A DNA stretch of 64,000 nt from Pseudomonas sp. FP2196. GTDB lineage: Bacteria; Pseudomonadota; Gammaproteobacteria; Pseudomonadales; Pseudomonadaceae. The notes under the pieces are model-generated. The model was not told the origin of the DNA. It was given only the letters and a program-made list of their open reading frames with translations, and ran no database searches. The translations under genes were made by a program, and so were the position numbers. The stretch covers positions 623,501-687,500 of the forward strand of contig NZ_CP117445.1 in assembly GCF_030687715.1 (NCBI RefSeq), read 5' to 3'. Shown in pieces: positions 38,836-47,761 of the stretch; position 1 is the first letter of the stretch; every line of letters begins with the position of its first letter.

Positions 38836-38914
38836 AGATCAAAAGATTGCAGCCTGCGGCAGCTCCTACAGAGATCAGTGTAGGAGCTGCCACAGGCTGC
38901 GATCTTTTGCTTTT
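38836..38914. repeat. Family B inverted repeat
   Basis: AGATCAAAAGATTGCAGCCT... faces TGTAGGAGCTGCCACAGGCT.... It fills the gap between two convergent genes (AsmA and the ferritin-like gene). Confidence 0.88.
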
Positions 38915-38919
38915 AAGGT

Positions 38920-39450
38920 TTACAGGTCGTTCAGGATGTCGGCCATGTCATCGGCATGCTCTTCTTCCTGCGCCAGGATGTCTTCGAAGATACGCCGGGT
39001 GGTCGGGTCTTTTTCACCGATGTACTGAATGATCTCGCGGTAGCTATCAATGGCGATCCGCTCGGCGACCAGGTCTTCGTAGACCATTTCCTTCAAAGTG
39101 TTCCCGGCCACGTACTGAGCATGGGACATTTTCGACAGCATGTCCGGGTTGAACTCCGGCTCGCCGCCCAGTTGCACGATGCGCTCGGCCAGACGGTCGG
39201 CGTGCTCGGCTTCCTGGGTGGCGTGTTCGAGAAACTCTTCAGCGGCCACGTGGGCTTTCAGGCCGTTGGCCATGAAATAGTGGCGCTTGTAGCGCAACAC
39301 GCAGACCAGTTCAGTGGCCAGCGATTCATTGAGCAAGCGCAGCACTTCTTCACGGTTGGCGCTGTAACCCTCGGTCACCGCGCCGTTTTCCACGTGTTGC
39401 CGTGCGCGCTCGCGCAGGGTTTGAACATCAGACAAATGCAGGTCGCTCAT
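38920..39450 (-). CDS. Ferritin-like / bacterioferritin-type protein
   Basis: A 176-residue four-helix protein. Di-iron-type residues are visible: Glu in LLNESLATELVCVLRYKRHYF, ExxH in EFLEHATQEAEHADRLAERI, and ExxH in DILAQEEEHADDMADIL. The length exceeds classical bacterioferritin (about 155-160) and there is an N-terminal extension of about 30 residues. It probably stores or detoxifies iron in the cytoplasm; haem binding cannot be judged. A strong AGGAG precedes the ATG. Confidence 0.85.
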   Translation of the reverse strand: MSDLHLSDVQTLRERARQHVENGAVTEGYSANREEVLRLLNESLATELVCVLRYKRHYFMANGLKAHVAAEEFLEHATQEAEHADRLAERIVQLGGEPEFNPDMLSKMSHAQYVAGNTLKEMVYEDLVAERIAIDSYREIIQYIGEKDPTTRRIFEDILAQEEEHADDMADILNDL

Positions 39451-39541
39451 TTCAGTCTCCTGGAGGCTAATCCGATTGGCGCCACGCTCTACAGACGTGA
39501 TCGCCTACCCAGGTTGTGAGTCTTGAGCGATGCAAAAAGTT

Positions 39542-40459
39542 TTACGGAATTTTCGGCAATCTCGGCGCCAACCCTGAACGCTGCGCTTCGTCGCGCAGCC
39601 ACGCAAAAAATGCCCGTACCGGCGGATGTCGTTCGCGCCCGGGCACACACAGCGCACTGTAGCCGGCTCCGTCGACCTGAACCTCGCCCTTGTACGGCAC
39701 CAACAAACCGCTGGCGACGCTCTCCGAGACCAGAATATTGCTCGCCAGTACCAGCCCTTGTCCGGCAATCGCCGCTTGCAGGGCGTAATGCTCTTCGTCG
39801 TATTCGCGGATCGCCGGATGTTGATTCAGCCAGTGCTCGCCGGACTTGGCGCACCAGGCTTCCCAACCGTGGGCGTACAGCTTCGAATTGTGCCAGTGCA
39901 CGCTGATCAAGGTCGGTGTGCGACGTGCGGCCAGTGCCACTTGTTCTGGCGAGCCGTATACGCCGAACGATTCATCGAACAGGCAGAGGCCATACAGATT
40001 CGGGTAGTCATCGAGGCTGTAGCGCAGCACCAGATCGACACTGGCGTCCTGATGCAGATCGATCACTTCACAATGCGTATCGAGGCGCACGTTGATGTTG
40101 GGGTGTTTCGCATAAAACCGCCCCAGTCGCGGTACCAGCCACAGCGCAGCGAACGCGGCGGTGGTCGACAGCGTCAGGCTGCTGCCGCTGCGTTGCGGGC
40201 GCAGGGTGTCGACGCTTTGCGCCACTTCCAGCAAGGCACCGTGCAGGCTGCGAAACAACCGTTCACCGCCCTCGGTCAGGCGTACTTGTCGCGGCAGGCG
40301 TTCGAACAGCGCGACGCCCAGCCAGTCCTCCAGCGCACGGATCTGATGGGAAATCGCGGTGGGTGTCACCGACAGTTCTTCAGCGGCAGCCTTGAAACTC
40401 AGCAAGCGCGAGGCGGATTCGAAGGCGCGCAGGGCGGTTAGCGGCAGCGAGGCGAACAT
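39542..40459 (-). CDS. LysR family transcriptional regulator
   Basis: A 305-residue LysR protein: winged helix-turn-helix at residues about 1-60 (SFKAAAEELSVTPTAISHQI) and a GcvA-type effector domain. Start chosen at 40459 because GGAG lies 6 bases before it; the in-frame ATG 12 bases upstream has no such site. It is divergent from the FMN-oxidoreductase/SMR pair (121-base gap), its likely targets. Confidence 0.85.
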   Translation of the reverse strand: MFASLPLTALRAFESASRLLSFKAAAEELSVTPTAISHQIRALEDWLGVALFERLPRQVRLTEGGERLFRSLHGALLEVAQSVDTLRPQRSGSSLTLSTTAAFAALWLVPRLGRFYAKHPNINVRLDTHCEVIDLHQDASVDLVLRYSLDDYPNLYGLCLFDESFGVYGSPEQVALAARRTPTLISVHWHNSKLYAHGWEAWCAKSGEHWLNQHPAIREYDEEHYALQAAIAGQGLVLASNILVSESVASGLLVPYKGEVQVDGAGYSALCVPGRERHPPVRAFFAWLRDEAQRSGLAPRLPKIP

Positions 40460-40580
40460 TTGTGACTCCATGGATGAAAAAAATTCATCCAGACTGATTT
40501 CTACTCATTTGAAGAGATGCCGTGCTGCGCTTCAAGCTGCAAGCCACAAGCAGATTGATTCTAGTCCGGAGGATTTATAG

Positions 40581-41219
40581 ATGAACAGGATTCTTGCACT
40601 TCATGCCAGCCCACGGGGTGACCGTTCTCACTCGCGGCGTTTGGCAGAAGGTTTTCTCAGTGCCTGGCAAGCGCGCCATCCGCAGGCTCAGGTGACTCGG
40701 CGTGAAGTGGGGCGGGCGCTGATTCCGGCGGTCAACGAGGCCTTCGTCGCGGCGGCGTTTTACCCGGAACCCGAGGCGCGACCATTGTCGATGCAGGCCG
40801 ATCTGGCGCTCAGCGATCAACTGGTCGGCGAGTTGTTCGACCACGACCTGCTGCTGATTTCCACGCCGATGTACAACTTCAGCGTGCCCAGTGGCCTCAA
40901 GGCCTGGGTCGATCAGATCGTGCGGCTGGGCCTGACGTTCGACCACACGCTGGACAACGGCATTGCCCAGTACACGCCGCTGTTACAAGGCAAGAAAGCC
41001 TTGATCGTCACCAGTCGAGGCGGTTTCGGCTTCGGTCCCGGCGGTGAGCTTGAAGCGCTGAACCACGCCGATCCATGGCTGCGCACGGCGCTGGGGTTCG
41101 TCGGCATCAACGATGTCACGGTGGTCGCAGCCGAGGGTGAGGAGTCTGCCGAGCGCACTTTCGCGGTGTCGGTGGCCGAGGCCGAGCAGCGTTTGCTTGA
41201 CCTCGCCCGGTCGTTCTAG
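40581..41219 (+). CDS. FMN-dependent NADH-azoreductase family protein
   Basis: A 212-residue flavodoxin-fold oxidoreductase of the AzoR/NQO type. The FMN phosphate loop is [13 protein letters not shown] near residue 10, the flavin-contact segment is [19 protein letters not shown], and SRGGFG is conserved. Such enzymes reduce quinones, azo dyes and nitro compounds by two-electron transfer from NAD(P)H. GGAGG lies shortly before the ATG. The next gene, an SMR exporter, begins on the base after its stop, so the two form an operon opposite the LysR gene, suggesting a detoxification unit. Confidence 0.88.
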   Translation: MNRILALHASPRGDRSHSRRLAEGFLSAWQARHPQAQVTRREVGRALIPAVNEAFVAAAFYPEPEARPLSMQADLALSDQLVGELFDHDLLLISTPMYNFSVPSGLKAWVDQIVRLGLTFDHTLDNGIAQYTPLLQGKKALIVTSRGGFGFGPGGELEALNHADPWLRTALGFVGINDVTVVAAEGEESAERTFAVSVAEAEQRLLDLARSF

Positions 41220-41525
41220 GTGGCTTGGCTGTTCCTGCTGATTGCGGCCGGGTTCGAAGTCACCTTCGCCATGGGCATGAAGTACGCCGAAGGCTTCACC
41301 CGACTGTGGCCGTCTCTGGTCACCGTGGTTGCGGCGGTGGGCGGGATCTACTTCCTGACGTTGGCCATGCGTGAGTTACCGGTAAGCGTGGCTTATCCGA
41401 TCTGGACCGCCATTGGTTCGCTGGGCACCGTTTTTCTCGGCTTCGCGCTGCTGGGCGAGAGCCTGACGCTGGTCAAACTGCTGTCGGTAGGCCTGATTGT
41501 GGCGGGTGTGGTGGGGCTGAAGTAG
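41220..41525 (+). CDS. sugE: Small multidrug resistance family exporter, SugE/Gdx type
   Basis: A 101-residue inner-membrane protein with four hydrophobic segments. The essential Glu13 is in AAGFEVTFAMGMKYAEGF, a form closer to SugE/Gdx than to EmrE. Gdx-type proteins export guanidinium; some SugE proteins export quaternary ammonium compounds. It begins with GTG directly after the stop of the azoreductase gene with no separate ribosome-binding site, so translation depends on coupling. No guanidine riboswitch was recognised upstream. Confidence 0.88.
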   Translation: MAWLFLLIAAGFEVTFAMGMKYAEGFTRLWPSLVTVVAAVGGIYFLTLAMRELPVSVAYPIWTAIGSLGTVFLGFALLGESLTLVKLLSVGLIVAGVVGLK

Positions 41526-41616
41526 GCTGCTCATCGAGTTGTCATGTTCAAGGAGGATGCTTGGCGGGCGTTTTGCACGCCTTGCATCCACTCACCGACC
41601 ACAAGGATGTTTGCCC

Positions 41617-42507
41617 ATGTCGCACGCCTCGCGTACGCGTTATCCACTGGTGCTGGTGCCGGGAATGCTCGGGTTTATCCGGCTGGTGCTTTATCCCTAT
41701 TGGTACGGAATCATCAAAGCCTTGCGCCGTGGTGGTGCGACGGTGATTGCCGTGCAGGTGTCGCCGTTGAATTCGACCGAGGTGCGTGGCGAGCAATTGC
41801 TGGCACGGATCGAGGAGATTCTGCGCGAGACTGGCGCAGCCAAGGTCAATCTGTTCGGCCACAGCCAAGGCTCGCTGACCGCGCGTTATGCCGCGGCGAA
41901 GCGCCCGGATCTGGTGGCCTCGGTGACGTCGGTCGCCGGGCCTAATCACGGTTCGGAACTGGCCGACTATCTGCAAAAGCACTACCCGGCGGACAGCGCC
42001 AAGGGGCGCATTCTTGAAGCGCTGCTGCGTTTTGTCGGCTGGTTGATGGCGCTGTTGGATACCGGGTATCACGGGCCAAAACTGCCGGTGGATATCCACG
42101 CCTCGCACCAATCGCTGACCTTTGACGGTGTGGCGCTGTTTAACCAGCGTTATCCACAGGGCCTGCCCGAAACCTGGGGCGGGCACGGGCCGGAAGAGGT
42201 CAACGGCGTGCGCTATTACTCGTGGTCGGGGACGTTGCAGCCGGGCAAGACGGATCGTGGCGGCAATCTGTTTGACGGGACGAATCGCAGTTGCCGGTTG
42301 TTTGCCAGAACGTTCGTGCGTGAACCCGGGCAGTGCGATGGCATGGTCGGGCGTTACAGTTCGCACTTGGGCACAGTGATTGGCGATGACTATCCGCTGG
42401 ATCACTTCGATATCGTCAACCAGTCGCTGGGGCTGGTGGGCAAGGGTGCCGATCCGGTGCGGCTGTTTGTCGAGCATGCGGCGCGCCTGAAAGCAGCTGG
42501 CGTCTAA
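41617..42507 (+). CDS. Triacylglycerol lipase (family I.1-like) without a signal peptide
   Basis: A 296-residue alpha/beta hydrolase that aligns by eye with mature P. aeruginosa LipA: YPLVLVPGMLGF for the oxyanion region, Ser83 in GHSQGS, Asp in QCDGMVG and His in SSHLGTVIGD. It begins almost where the mature secreted enzyme would, so no Sec signal is present, and no lipase foldase gene is adjacent. The nucleophile motif is GHSQG instead of GHSHG. It is therefore either cytoplasmic or exported by another route. AAGGA lies before the ATG at 41617; extending the frame upstream adds no signal sequence. Confidence 0.88.
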   Translation: MSHASRTRYPLVLVPGMLGFIRLVLYPYWYGIIKALRRGGATVIAVQVSPLNSTEVRGEQLLARIEEILRETGAAKVNLFGHSQGSLTARYAAAKRPDLVASVTSVAGPNHGSELADYLQKHYPADSAKGRILEALLRFVGWLMALLDTGYHGPKLPVDIHASHQSLTFDGVALFNQRYPQGLPETWGGHGPEEVNGVRYYSWSGTLQPGKTDRGGNLFDGTNRSCRLFARTFVREPGQCDGMVGRYSSHLGTVIGDDYPLDHFDIVNQSLGLVGKGADPVRLFVEHAARLKAAGV

Positions 42508-42516
42508 ATCGGGTGT

Positions 42517-42620
42517 TGTGGTGAGGGGATTTATCCCCGATGGCTGCGCAGCAGCCCCAGTTGTTAGGGGGAAGAAAGGGGGCTCTTCGCGACCCATCGG
42601 GGATAAATCCCCTCGCCACA
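42517..42620. repeat. Family C inverted repeat
   Basis: TGTGGTGAGGGGATTTATCC faces GGGATAAATCCCCTCGCCAC around GGCTGCGCAGCAGCCCC. It lies between the convergent lipase and EamA genes. Confidence 0.9.
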
Positions 42621-42627
42621 GGCCGAG

Positions 42628-43515
42628 TCAGGCGATGCTGACCCGTCGGCCCAACACGGTCGTCCAGCGCTCAGACAAAATCACCCCGCCCAACGTCAGC
42701 AAACCACCCACCAGGTGATACATCGCCAGTTGTTCCTTCAACACCACCGCTGCAATCAACGCCGTAATCAACGGCAGCAAGTTGAAGAACAGTGTGGTCC
42801 GGCTCGGCCCCAAACGCATCACCGCCTGCATCCACGCCAACGGCGCGAGCATCGAAGCCAGCAGACACGCGTACAACACCAGCGGAATGTTCTGCAGTGT
42901 CAGCCCGGTTTTCGGCGAGGTGGCGTACAGCGGAAACAGCACCACAATCGCCACCAGCACCTGCAAGTACAGCAACACCAGCGGCGGCAGGCGTAGCTGC
43001 CATTTTTTCAGCAGGGTGCTGTAAATCGCGTAGGCCAGCGTGGCAATCAGCATCATGGCGTCACCCAGGTTCACCCCGTGTTGCAACAGCGCGCCGAGGC
43101 TGCCGGACGACACCACCACCAGCACGCCGGCGAACGACAACACCGCACCCACCAGCGCACCGGCTGTCAGGCGCTGGCCGAGGCTGATGATCGCCATGGC
43201 CAGCGACATCAATGGCATCAGCGACAGGATGATGCCCATGTTGGTGGCGGTGGTCAGGGTCGCGGCGAAATAGGCGAGGCTTTGATAGACCGCCATGCCG
43301 AGCACGCCGAGGACGAAAATCTTGCCCAGGTTCGGGCGAATTTGCGACCAGTGCGCGACCACTTGTTTGAGCATGAACGGCGTGAACAACAGACCCGCCA
43401 GCAGCCAGCGGTAAAAACCGATCTCCGCCGGGAAGATCGCACCGACCGCGAGTTTGTTGATAACGGTATTGCCGGCCCAGATAAAAATCGCCAGCAGAGG
43501 AAAAGCGTATTGCAT
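42628..43515 (-). CDS. EamA/DMT family transporter
   Basis: A 295-residue inner-membrane protein with ten hydrophobic segments in two EamA repeats (residues about 4-135 and 150-285). FIWAGNTVINKLAV opens the first repeat. DMT proteins usually export metabolites such as amino acids. It is divergent from the AraC-type regulator 96 bases away, its probable controller. Confidence 0.88.
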   Translation of the reverse strand: MQYAFPLLAIFIWAGNTVINKLAVGAIFPAEIGFYRWLLAGLLFTPFMLKQVVAHWSQIRPNLGKIFVLGVLGMAVYQSLAYFAATLTTATNMGIILSLMPLMSLAMAIISLGQRLTAGALVGAVLSFAGVLVVVSSGSLGALLQHGVNLGDAMMLIATLAYAIYSTLLKKWQLRLPPLVLLYLQVLVAIVVLFPLYATSPKTGLTLQNIPLVLYACLLASMLAPLAWMQAVMRLGPSRTTLFFNLLPLITALIAAVVLKEQLAMYHLVGGLLTLGGVILSERWTTVLGRRVSIA

Positions 43516-43611
43516 GGGTTGAAACCAGTACGTTGATGAAGCGCAATTATCCCTTGTCTGGATGCAAGCCTATACTTCGAACCGGACAACCTGCCTCTGA
43601 AACCGGACAGC

Positions 43612-44406
43612 ATGAACAGTAAACACATCGATCTGCTGGATTTCAGCGAACTGCCATCGGCGGTGTACTTCCGCTACGCCGATTTCACCGCCCACGAATT
43701 CGCCGCGCCGCACCGTCATCCATGGGGCACGCTGGAGTATGCCGCCCACGGCGTGCTGCACATGGACGTCGACGGCAGTCGCTTCATGTCGCCGCCGCAG
43801 TACGCGGTGTGGGTGCCGCCGCAGGTCGAGCACAGTTTCTACAGCCATCAACCGGTCAACTATCGCGCGGTGTGTCTCGACCCCAGGGTCTGCGCCGAGT
43901 TGCCGACGCGGGCCTGCACGTTGGCGATCAGCGACATCCTCAAGGCGATTCTCAAAGACTTCGCGGCCCGCGACGTGAAGATCCCCGAACTCGATGCCGA
44001 TCAGCGTCTGGCCCAGGTGCTGGTCGATCAACTGCAACAGGCACCGGTGCATGAGTGTTATCTGCCCTATGCGAGCAGTCCGGGGTTGCTGGCGATCCTC
44101 GATGCGTTGCAGGCCGAGCCCGGCAACAATCAACCGCTGGCGCACTGGGCGGCGCAGGTGCATGTCAGCGAGCGCACGTTGGCGCGGCAGTTTGTTCGCG
44201 AACTGGGGATGAGTTTTGGCGAGTGGCGACAGCGCCTGCGCTATCTCGCCGCGATCGAAGCGCTGGAAACTTCACGCAGTGTGCAGGAGATCGCTTTCGA
44301 CCTTGGTTACAGCAGCGGCTCGGCTTTTATCGCCATGTTTGCCCGTCAGGCCGGCTGCACGCCGGAGCAGTACCGCCGCAGTCACCTGGAAGGCAGGAAG
44401 GTGTAA
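43612..44406 (+). CDS. AraC family regulator
   Basis: A 264-residue protein with an N-terminal cupin-type sensor (HRHPWGTLEYAAHGVLHMD; VPPQVEHSFYSH) and a C-terminal pair of helix-turn-helices (LAHWAAQVHVSERTLARQF and SVQEIAFDLGYSSGSAFIAM, ending CTPEQYRRS). Divergent from the EamA transporter; this arrangement is a common exporter/regulator pair. Confidence 0.9.
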   Translation: MNSKHIDLLDFSELPSAVYFRYADFTAHEFAAPHRHPWGTLEYAAHGVLHMDVDGSRFMSPPQYAVWVPPQVEHSFYSHQPVNYRAVCLDPRVCAELPTRACTLAISDILKAILKDFAARDVKIPELDADQRLAQVLVDQLQQAPVHECYLPYASSPGLLAILDALQAEPGNNQPLAHWAAQVHVSERTLARQFVRELGMSFGEWRQRLRYLAAIEALETSRSVQEIAFDLGYSSGSAFIAMFARQAGCTPEQYRRSHLEGRKV

Positions 44407-44469
44407 CAAGATTTGGCTACACTGCCGAAGAGGCCGCCTCCATCGAAGCGGCGACAAGGAGAAAACTCC

Positions 44470-44775
44470 ATGAAGATGTTGCGTGTCCCTTTGTTGATGA
44501 TTGGTTTGCTCCTGTGTTCCCAGGGTTTCGCCGCCACGGCGCAACAGAACAAAATGACCACTTGCAATGCCGATGCGACCGCCAAGAGTCTGAAAGGCGA
44601 TGAGCGCAAAACCTTCATGAGCACCTGCCTCAAGGCAGCGCCGGCGGCCAACGATGCCAAGGCCCTGACCCCGCAGCAGGAAAAAATGAAAACCTGTAAT
44701 GCCGATGCGAAAACCAAGGCACTGGCCGGCGATGCGCGCAAGACGTTCATGAGTGAATGCCTGAAGAAAAAATAA
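44470..44775 (+). CDS. PsiF repeat-containing protein
   Basis: A 101-residue exported protein: signal peptide at residues 1 to about 22 (LLMIGLLLCSQGFA), then two PsiF repeats, each with the pattern KMxTCNADA...L.GD.RK.FMS.CL. Cysteines are paired within each repeat. The E. coli relative is induced by phosphate starvation; the function is unknown. AAGGAG lies before the ATG at 44470. It follows the AraC gene by 63 bases. Confidence 0.9.
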   Translation: MKMLRVPLLMIGLLLCSQGFAATAQQNKMTTCNADATAKSLKGDERKTFMSTCLKAAPAANDAKALTPQQEKMKTCNADAKTKALAGDARKTFMSECLKKK

Positions 44776-44807
44776 TCACCTCGACTCTGTGGTGACTGGG
44801 TTGGCCC

Positions 44808-44917
44808 CATCGCGGGCAAGTCGAATCGTCGCACCGCCGCTCCCACAGGGACTTCGGCTGATCTCTGAATTTGTGTTCGACACCTAACCTGTGGGAGCAG
44901 GCTTGCCAGCGATGAGG
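44808..44917. repeat. Degenerate family A repeat pair
   Basis: CATCGCGGGCAAG...CGCTCCCACA on the left and TGTGGGAGCAGGCTTGCCAG on the right, between psiF-like and AI-2E genes. The left arm has diverged. Confidence 0.55.
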
Positions 44918-45005
44918 TCCGAGAGGTCGGCCCGCATATCCCTAGTGCTCATCCCGGATCGCTGGCAGACTGCCCATCCTTTTACGCCGTTCGTTTTGAG
45001 GCTGT

Positions 45006-46019
45006 ATGCCAACGTTTTCTGAGCGTCATGTTGTGTTCTGGGTCAGCTGCATCATCATTTTCGGCGGTTTGCTGCTGGTGCTGCCGCTGCGCTTGTTGCC
45101 CAGTCTGCTGGCCGGGTTGCTGGTGTTCGAGTTGGTCAACATGCTCACCCCGCAACTGCAACGGCTGATCGAAGGCCGGCGCGCGCGGTGGCTGGCGGTG
45201 GCGCTGCTGGGCACGCTGGTGGTCAGTGTGCTGGCGCTGATCTTTGCCGGCGCCATCAGTTTCCTGCTGCACGAAGCGGAAAACCCCGGCGCGTCACTCG
45301 ATAAATTTATGGGCGTGGTCGACCGTGCGCGCGGTCAGTTGCCGCCGTTCATCGATGCCTACCTGCCGGCCAGCGCTGCGGAGTTTCGCGTGGCGATTGG
45401 CGAGTGGGCGAGCAAACATCTGTCCGACCTGCAACTGGTGGGCAAGGACGCTGCACATATGTTTGTGACGCTGCTGATCGGCATGGTGCTCGGCGCGATC
45501 ATCGCCTTGCAGCGCATACCTGATGTCACCAAGCGCAAGCCGCTGGCAGCGGCGCTGTTTGATCGTTTGCACCTGCTGGTGCAGGCGTTTCGCAACATCG
45601 TCTTCGCGCAGATCAAGATTTCCCTGCTCAACACGTTCTTCACCGGGATCTTCCTGGCGGTGATCCTGCCGATGTTCGGAATCAAGTTGCCGCTGACCAA
45701 AACCCTGATCGTGCTGACGTTCCTGCTCGGCCTGCTGCCGGTGATCGGCAACCTGATGTCGAACACGCTGATCACCATCGTCGGCCTGTCGCTGTCTATC
45801 TGGGTGGCCATGGCTGCGCTGGGTTATCTGATCTTTATCCACAAGCTCGAATACTTTCTCAACGCGCGCATTGTCGGCGGGCAGATCAGTGCCAAGTCGT
45901 GGGAGTTGCTGCTGGCGATGCTGGTGTTCGAAGCCGCATTCGGCCTGCCGGGGGTGGTGGCGGGGCCGATTTACTATGCGTATCTGAAGAGTGAGTTGAA
46001 GCTGGGCGGGATGGTGTAA
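45006..46019 (+). CDS. AI-2E family transporter (PerM-like)
   Basis: A 337-residue inner-membrane protein with about eight hydrophobic segments in the 2+1+5 pattern of the AI-2E family, with a periplasmic helical loop (about residues 95-150), and FGLPGVVAGPIYYAYLKSEL at the end. Members export autoinducer-2, act as Na+/H+ antiporters or are uncharacterised; the role here is open. Confidence 0.88.
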   Translation: MPTFSERHVVFWVSCIIIFGGLLLVLPLRLLPSLLAGLLVFELVNMLTPQLQRLIEGRRARWLAVALLGTLVVSVLALIFAGAISFLLHEAENPGASLDKFMGVVDRARGQLPPFIDAYLPASAAEFRVAIGEWASKHLSDLQLVGKDAAHMFVTLLIGMVLGAIIALQRIPDVTKRKPLAAALFDRLHLLVQAFRNIVFAQIKISLLNTFFTGIFLAVILPMFGIKLPLTKTLIVLTFLLGLLPVIGNLMSNTLITIVGLSLSIWVAMAALGYLIFIHKLEYFLNARIVGGQISAKSWELLLAMLVFEAAFGLPGVVAGPIYYAYLKSELKLGGMV

Positions 46020-46046
46020 GGCCAGGTCTTTGTGACGGGGGATGAT

Positions 46047-46151
46047 TGTGGCGAGGGGATTTATCCCCGTTGGGTCGCGAAGCAGCCCCGCTTTTATCTC
46101 AACGGCAGAGGACTGCTGCGCAGTCCAACGGGGATAAATCCCCTCGCCACA
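46047..46151. repeat. Family C inverted repeat
   Basis: TGTGGCGAGGGGATTTATCC faces GGGATAAATCCCCTCGCCAC; arms of about 25 bases. It lies between the convergent AI-2E and Hsp70-like genes. Confidence 0.9.
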
Positions 46152-46194
46152 AAAAAATTCCTCACTTCAGAAGCCTATGCCACAAGGCTTGTGA

Positions 46195-47469
46195 TCAGCT
46201 CATGGCGCCGTAGCGTTTCATCGCCTCGATCGCCAGACCACTACCAATGCTGCCAAAGATATTCCCTTCGACATGCCGCGCATTCGGCAACATCGCCGAA
46301 ACGCTGTTGCGCAGGGCCGGGATACCGCTGGAACCGCCGGTGAAGAACACCGTATCGACCTGAGCCACCGAGACATTCGCGTCGTTCAACAACTGCGTGA
46401 CGCTGCCGCGCACTCGCTCCAGCAATGCATCGATTGCCGACTCGAACAAAGCTCGCGTCAGTTCCACGCTCAAACCCGGCTCGATCCGGTCCAGCGGCAC
46501 GTGGCGGCTGTCGGCATGGGTCAGCTGGATCTTGGTTTCTTCCACTTCCATCGCCAACCAGTGCCCGGCGCGTTGCTCGATCAACTTGAACAGGCGGTCG
46601 ATGCCGCCGGTGTCTTCGATGTCGTAGCGCATGCTGCCCAGCGCCAGGCTGGATTTCTGCGAGTACACCGAGTTGATCGTGTGCCAGGTCGCCAGGTTCA
46701 TGTGGTGGCTGGTCGGCATGTAGGCGCCGCTCTTCATGCGGCTGCCGTAGCCGAACAGCGGCATCAGGCCTTGCAGGCTCAGTTGTTTGTCGAAGTCGGT
46801 ACCGCCGATGTGCACGCCGCCGGTGGCGAGGATGTCGTCATGACGGTTATCCACACCGCGACGCTCGGGCGACAGGCGCACCAGCGAGAAGTCGGAGGTA
46901 CCACCGCCGATGTCGACGATCAGTACCAGCTCTTCCTTTTCGATGGTTGACTCGTAGTCGAATGCTGCGGCAATCGGCTCGTACTGGAACGAAACGTCCT
47001 TGAAACCGATCTTGCGCGCCACCTCCACCAAGGTGTCTTCGGCTTCCTGGTCGGCCAGCGGATCGTCATCGACGAAGAACACTGGACGACCCAGCACCAC
47101 TTGTTCGAATTCCCGACCGGCGGCGGCTTCGGCGCGGCTCTTGAGCTGGCCGATGAACAGGCCGAGCAAGTCCTTGAACGGCATTGCCGTGCCGAGAACG
47201 CTGGTGTCGTGCTTGATCAGCTTGGAGCCGAGCAGGCTCTTGAGCGAGCGCATCAGGCGGCCTTCGTAGCCTTCCAGGTATTCGTGCAGCGCCAGGCGAC
47301 CGTAGACCGGGCGGCGCTCCTCGATGTTGAAGAAGACCACCGACGGCAGGGTGATCTTGTCGTCTTCCAGCGCGATCATCGTTTCCATGCCGGGGCGCAG
47401 CCAGCCGACGGTGGAGTTGGAGGTGCCGAAGTCGATGCCGCAGGCACGGGCTGGAGAGGCGTTATTCAT
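46195..47469 (-). CDS. yegD: Hsp70 family protein, YegD-like
   Basis: A 424-residue protein with the actin-like ATPase fold: phosphate-1 GIDFGTSNSTVGW at the N-terminus, phosphate-2 VDIGGGTSDFSLV, and adenosine segment FFTGGSSGIPALR. The C-terminal substrate-binding domain of DnaK is absent, as in E. coli YegD. The client and function are not known. It is divergent from cbpA-cbpM with a 292-base gap; co-location of an Hsp70-like protein with a J-protein suggests a shared chaperone role, although this is inference. Confidence 0.9.
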   Translation of the reverse strand: MNNASPARACGIDFGTSNSTVGWLRPGMETMIALEDDKITLPSVVFFNIEERRPVYGRLALHEYLEGYEGRLMRSLKSLLGSKLIKHDTSVLGTAMPFKDLLGLFIGQLKSRAEAAAGREFEQVVLGRPVFFVDDDPLADQEAEDTLVEVARKIGFKDVSFQYEPIAAAFDYESTIEKEELVLIVDIGGGTSDFSLVRLSPERRGVDNRHDDILATGGVHIGGTDFDKQLSLQGLMPLFGYGSRMKSGAYMPTSHHMNLATWHTINSVYSQKSSLALGSMRYDIEDTGGIDRLFKLIEQRAGHWLAMEVEETKIQLTHADSRHVPLDRIEPGLSVELTRALFESAIDALLERVRGSVTQLLNDANVSVAQVDTVFFTGGSSGIPALRNSVSAMLPNARHVEGNIFGSIGSGLAIEAMKRYGAMS

Positions 47470-47564
47470 GTCTTTCGGGTTCCGGTCAAAAAACGGCCGC
47501 GCAGTGTATGTCAGTGCGCGGCAGATTCGAAGGCCGGTCATCAGCTATTTCGCGACTAGACTGG

Positions 47565-47590
47565 GTTGAAAGTCGCCGCTTCGCCCCAAA
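47565..47590 (+). promoter_or_regulatory. Candidate heat-shock (sigma-32) promoter of cbpA-cbpM
   Basis: GTTGAAA, 12 bases, then CCCCAAA: a good match to CTTGAAA-N11..14-CCCCAT. It is about 170 bases before the cbpA ATG. Confidence 0.45.
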
Positions 47591-47761
47591 CTTGCTGGCA
47601 TGGGCCGGCAGACATACCGGCGGTCGCAAGAACCGTCGCCCACTGCCGATAAACTTCTGCTGCGCCACCCGGTCACAAGTTTGAGATCGGTCAACCCGGC
47701 ACGCGCGAATCGGCGCATGCTGGCATCGGCGCGAAATCGATAACGGATGGTGATTCCTTCA

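Noticed and set aside
41160..41230. Guanidine riboswitch upstream of the SMR exporter
   Set aside because: The gene begins directly after the preceding stop codon, leaving no leader; no ACGR-type paired loops were recognised before the azoreductase gene either.
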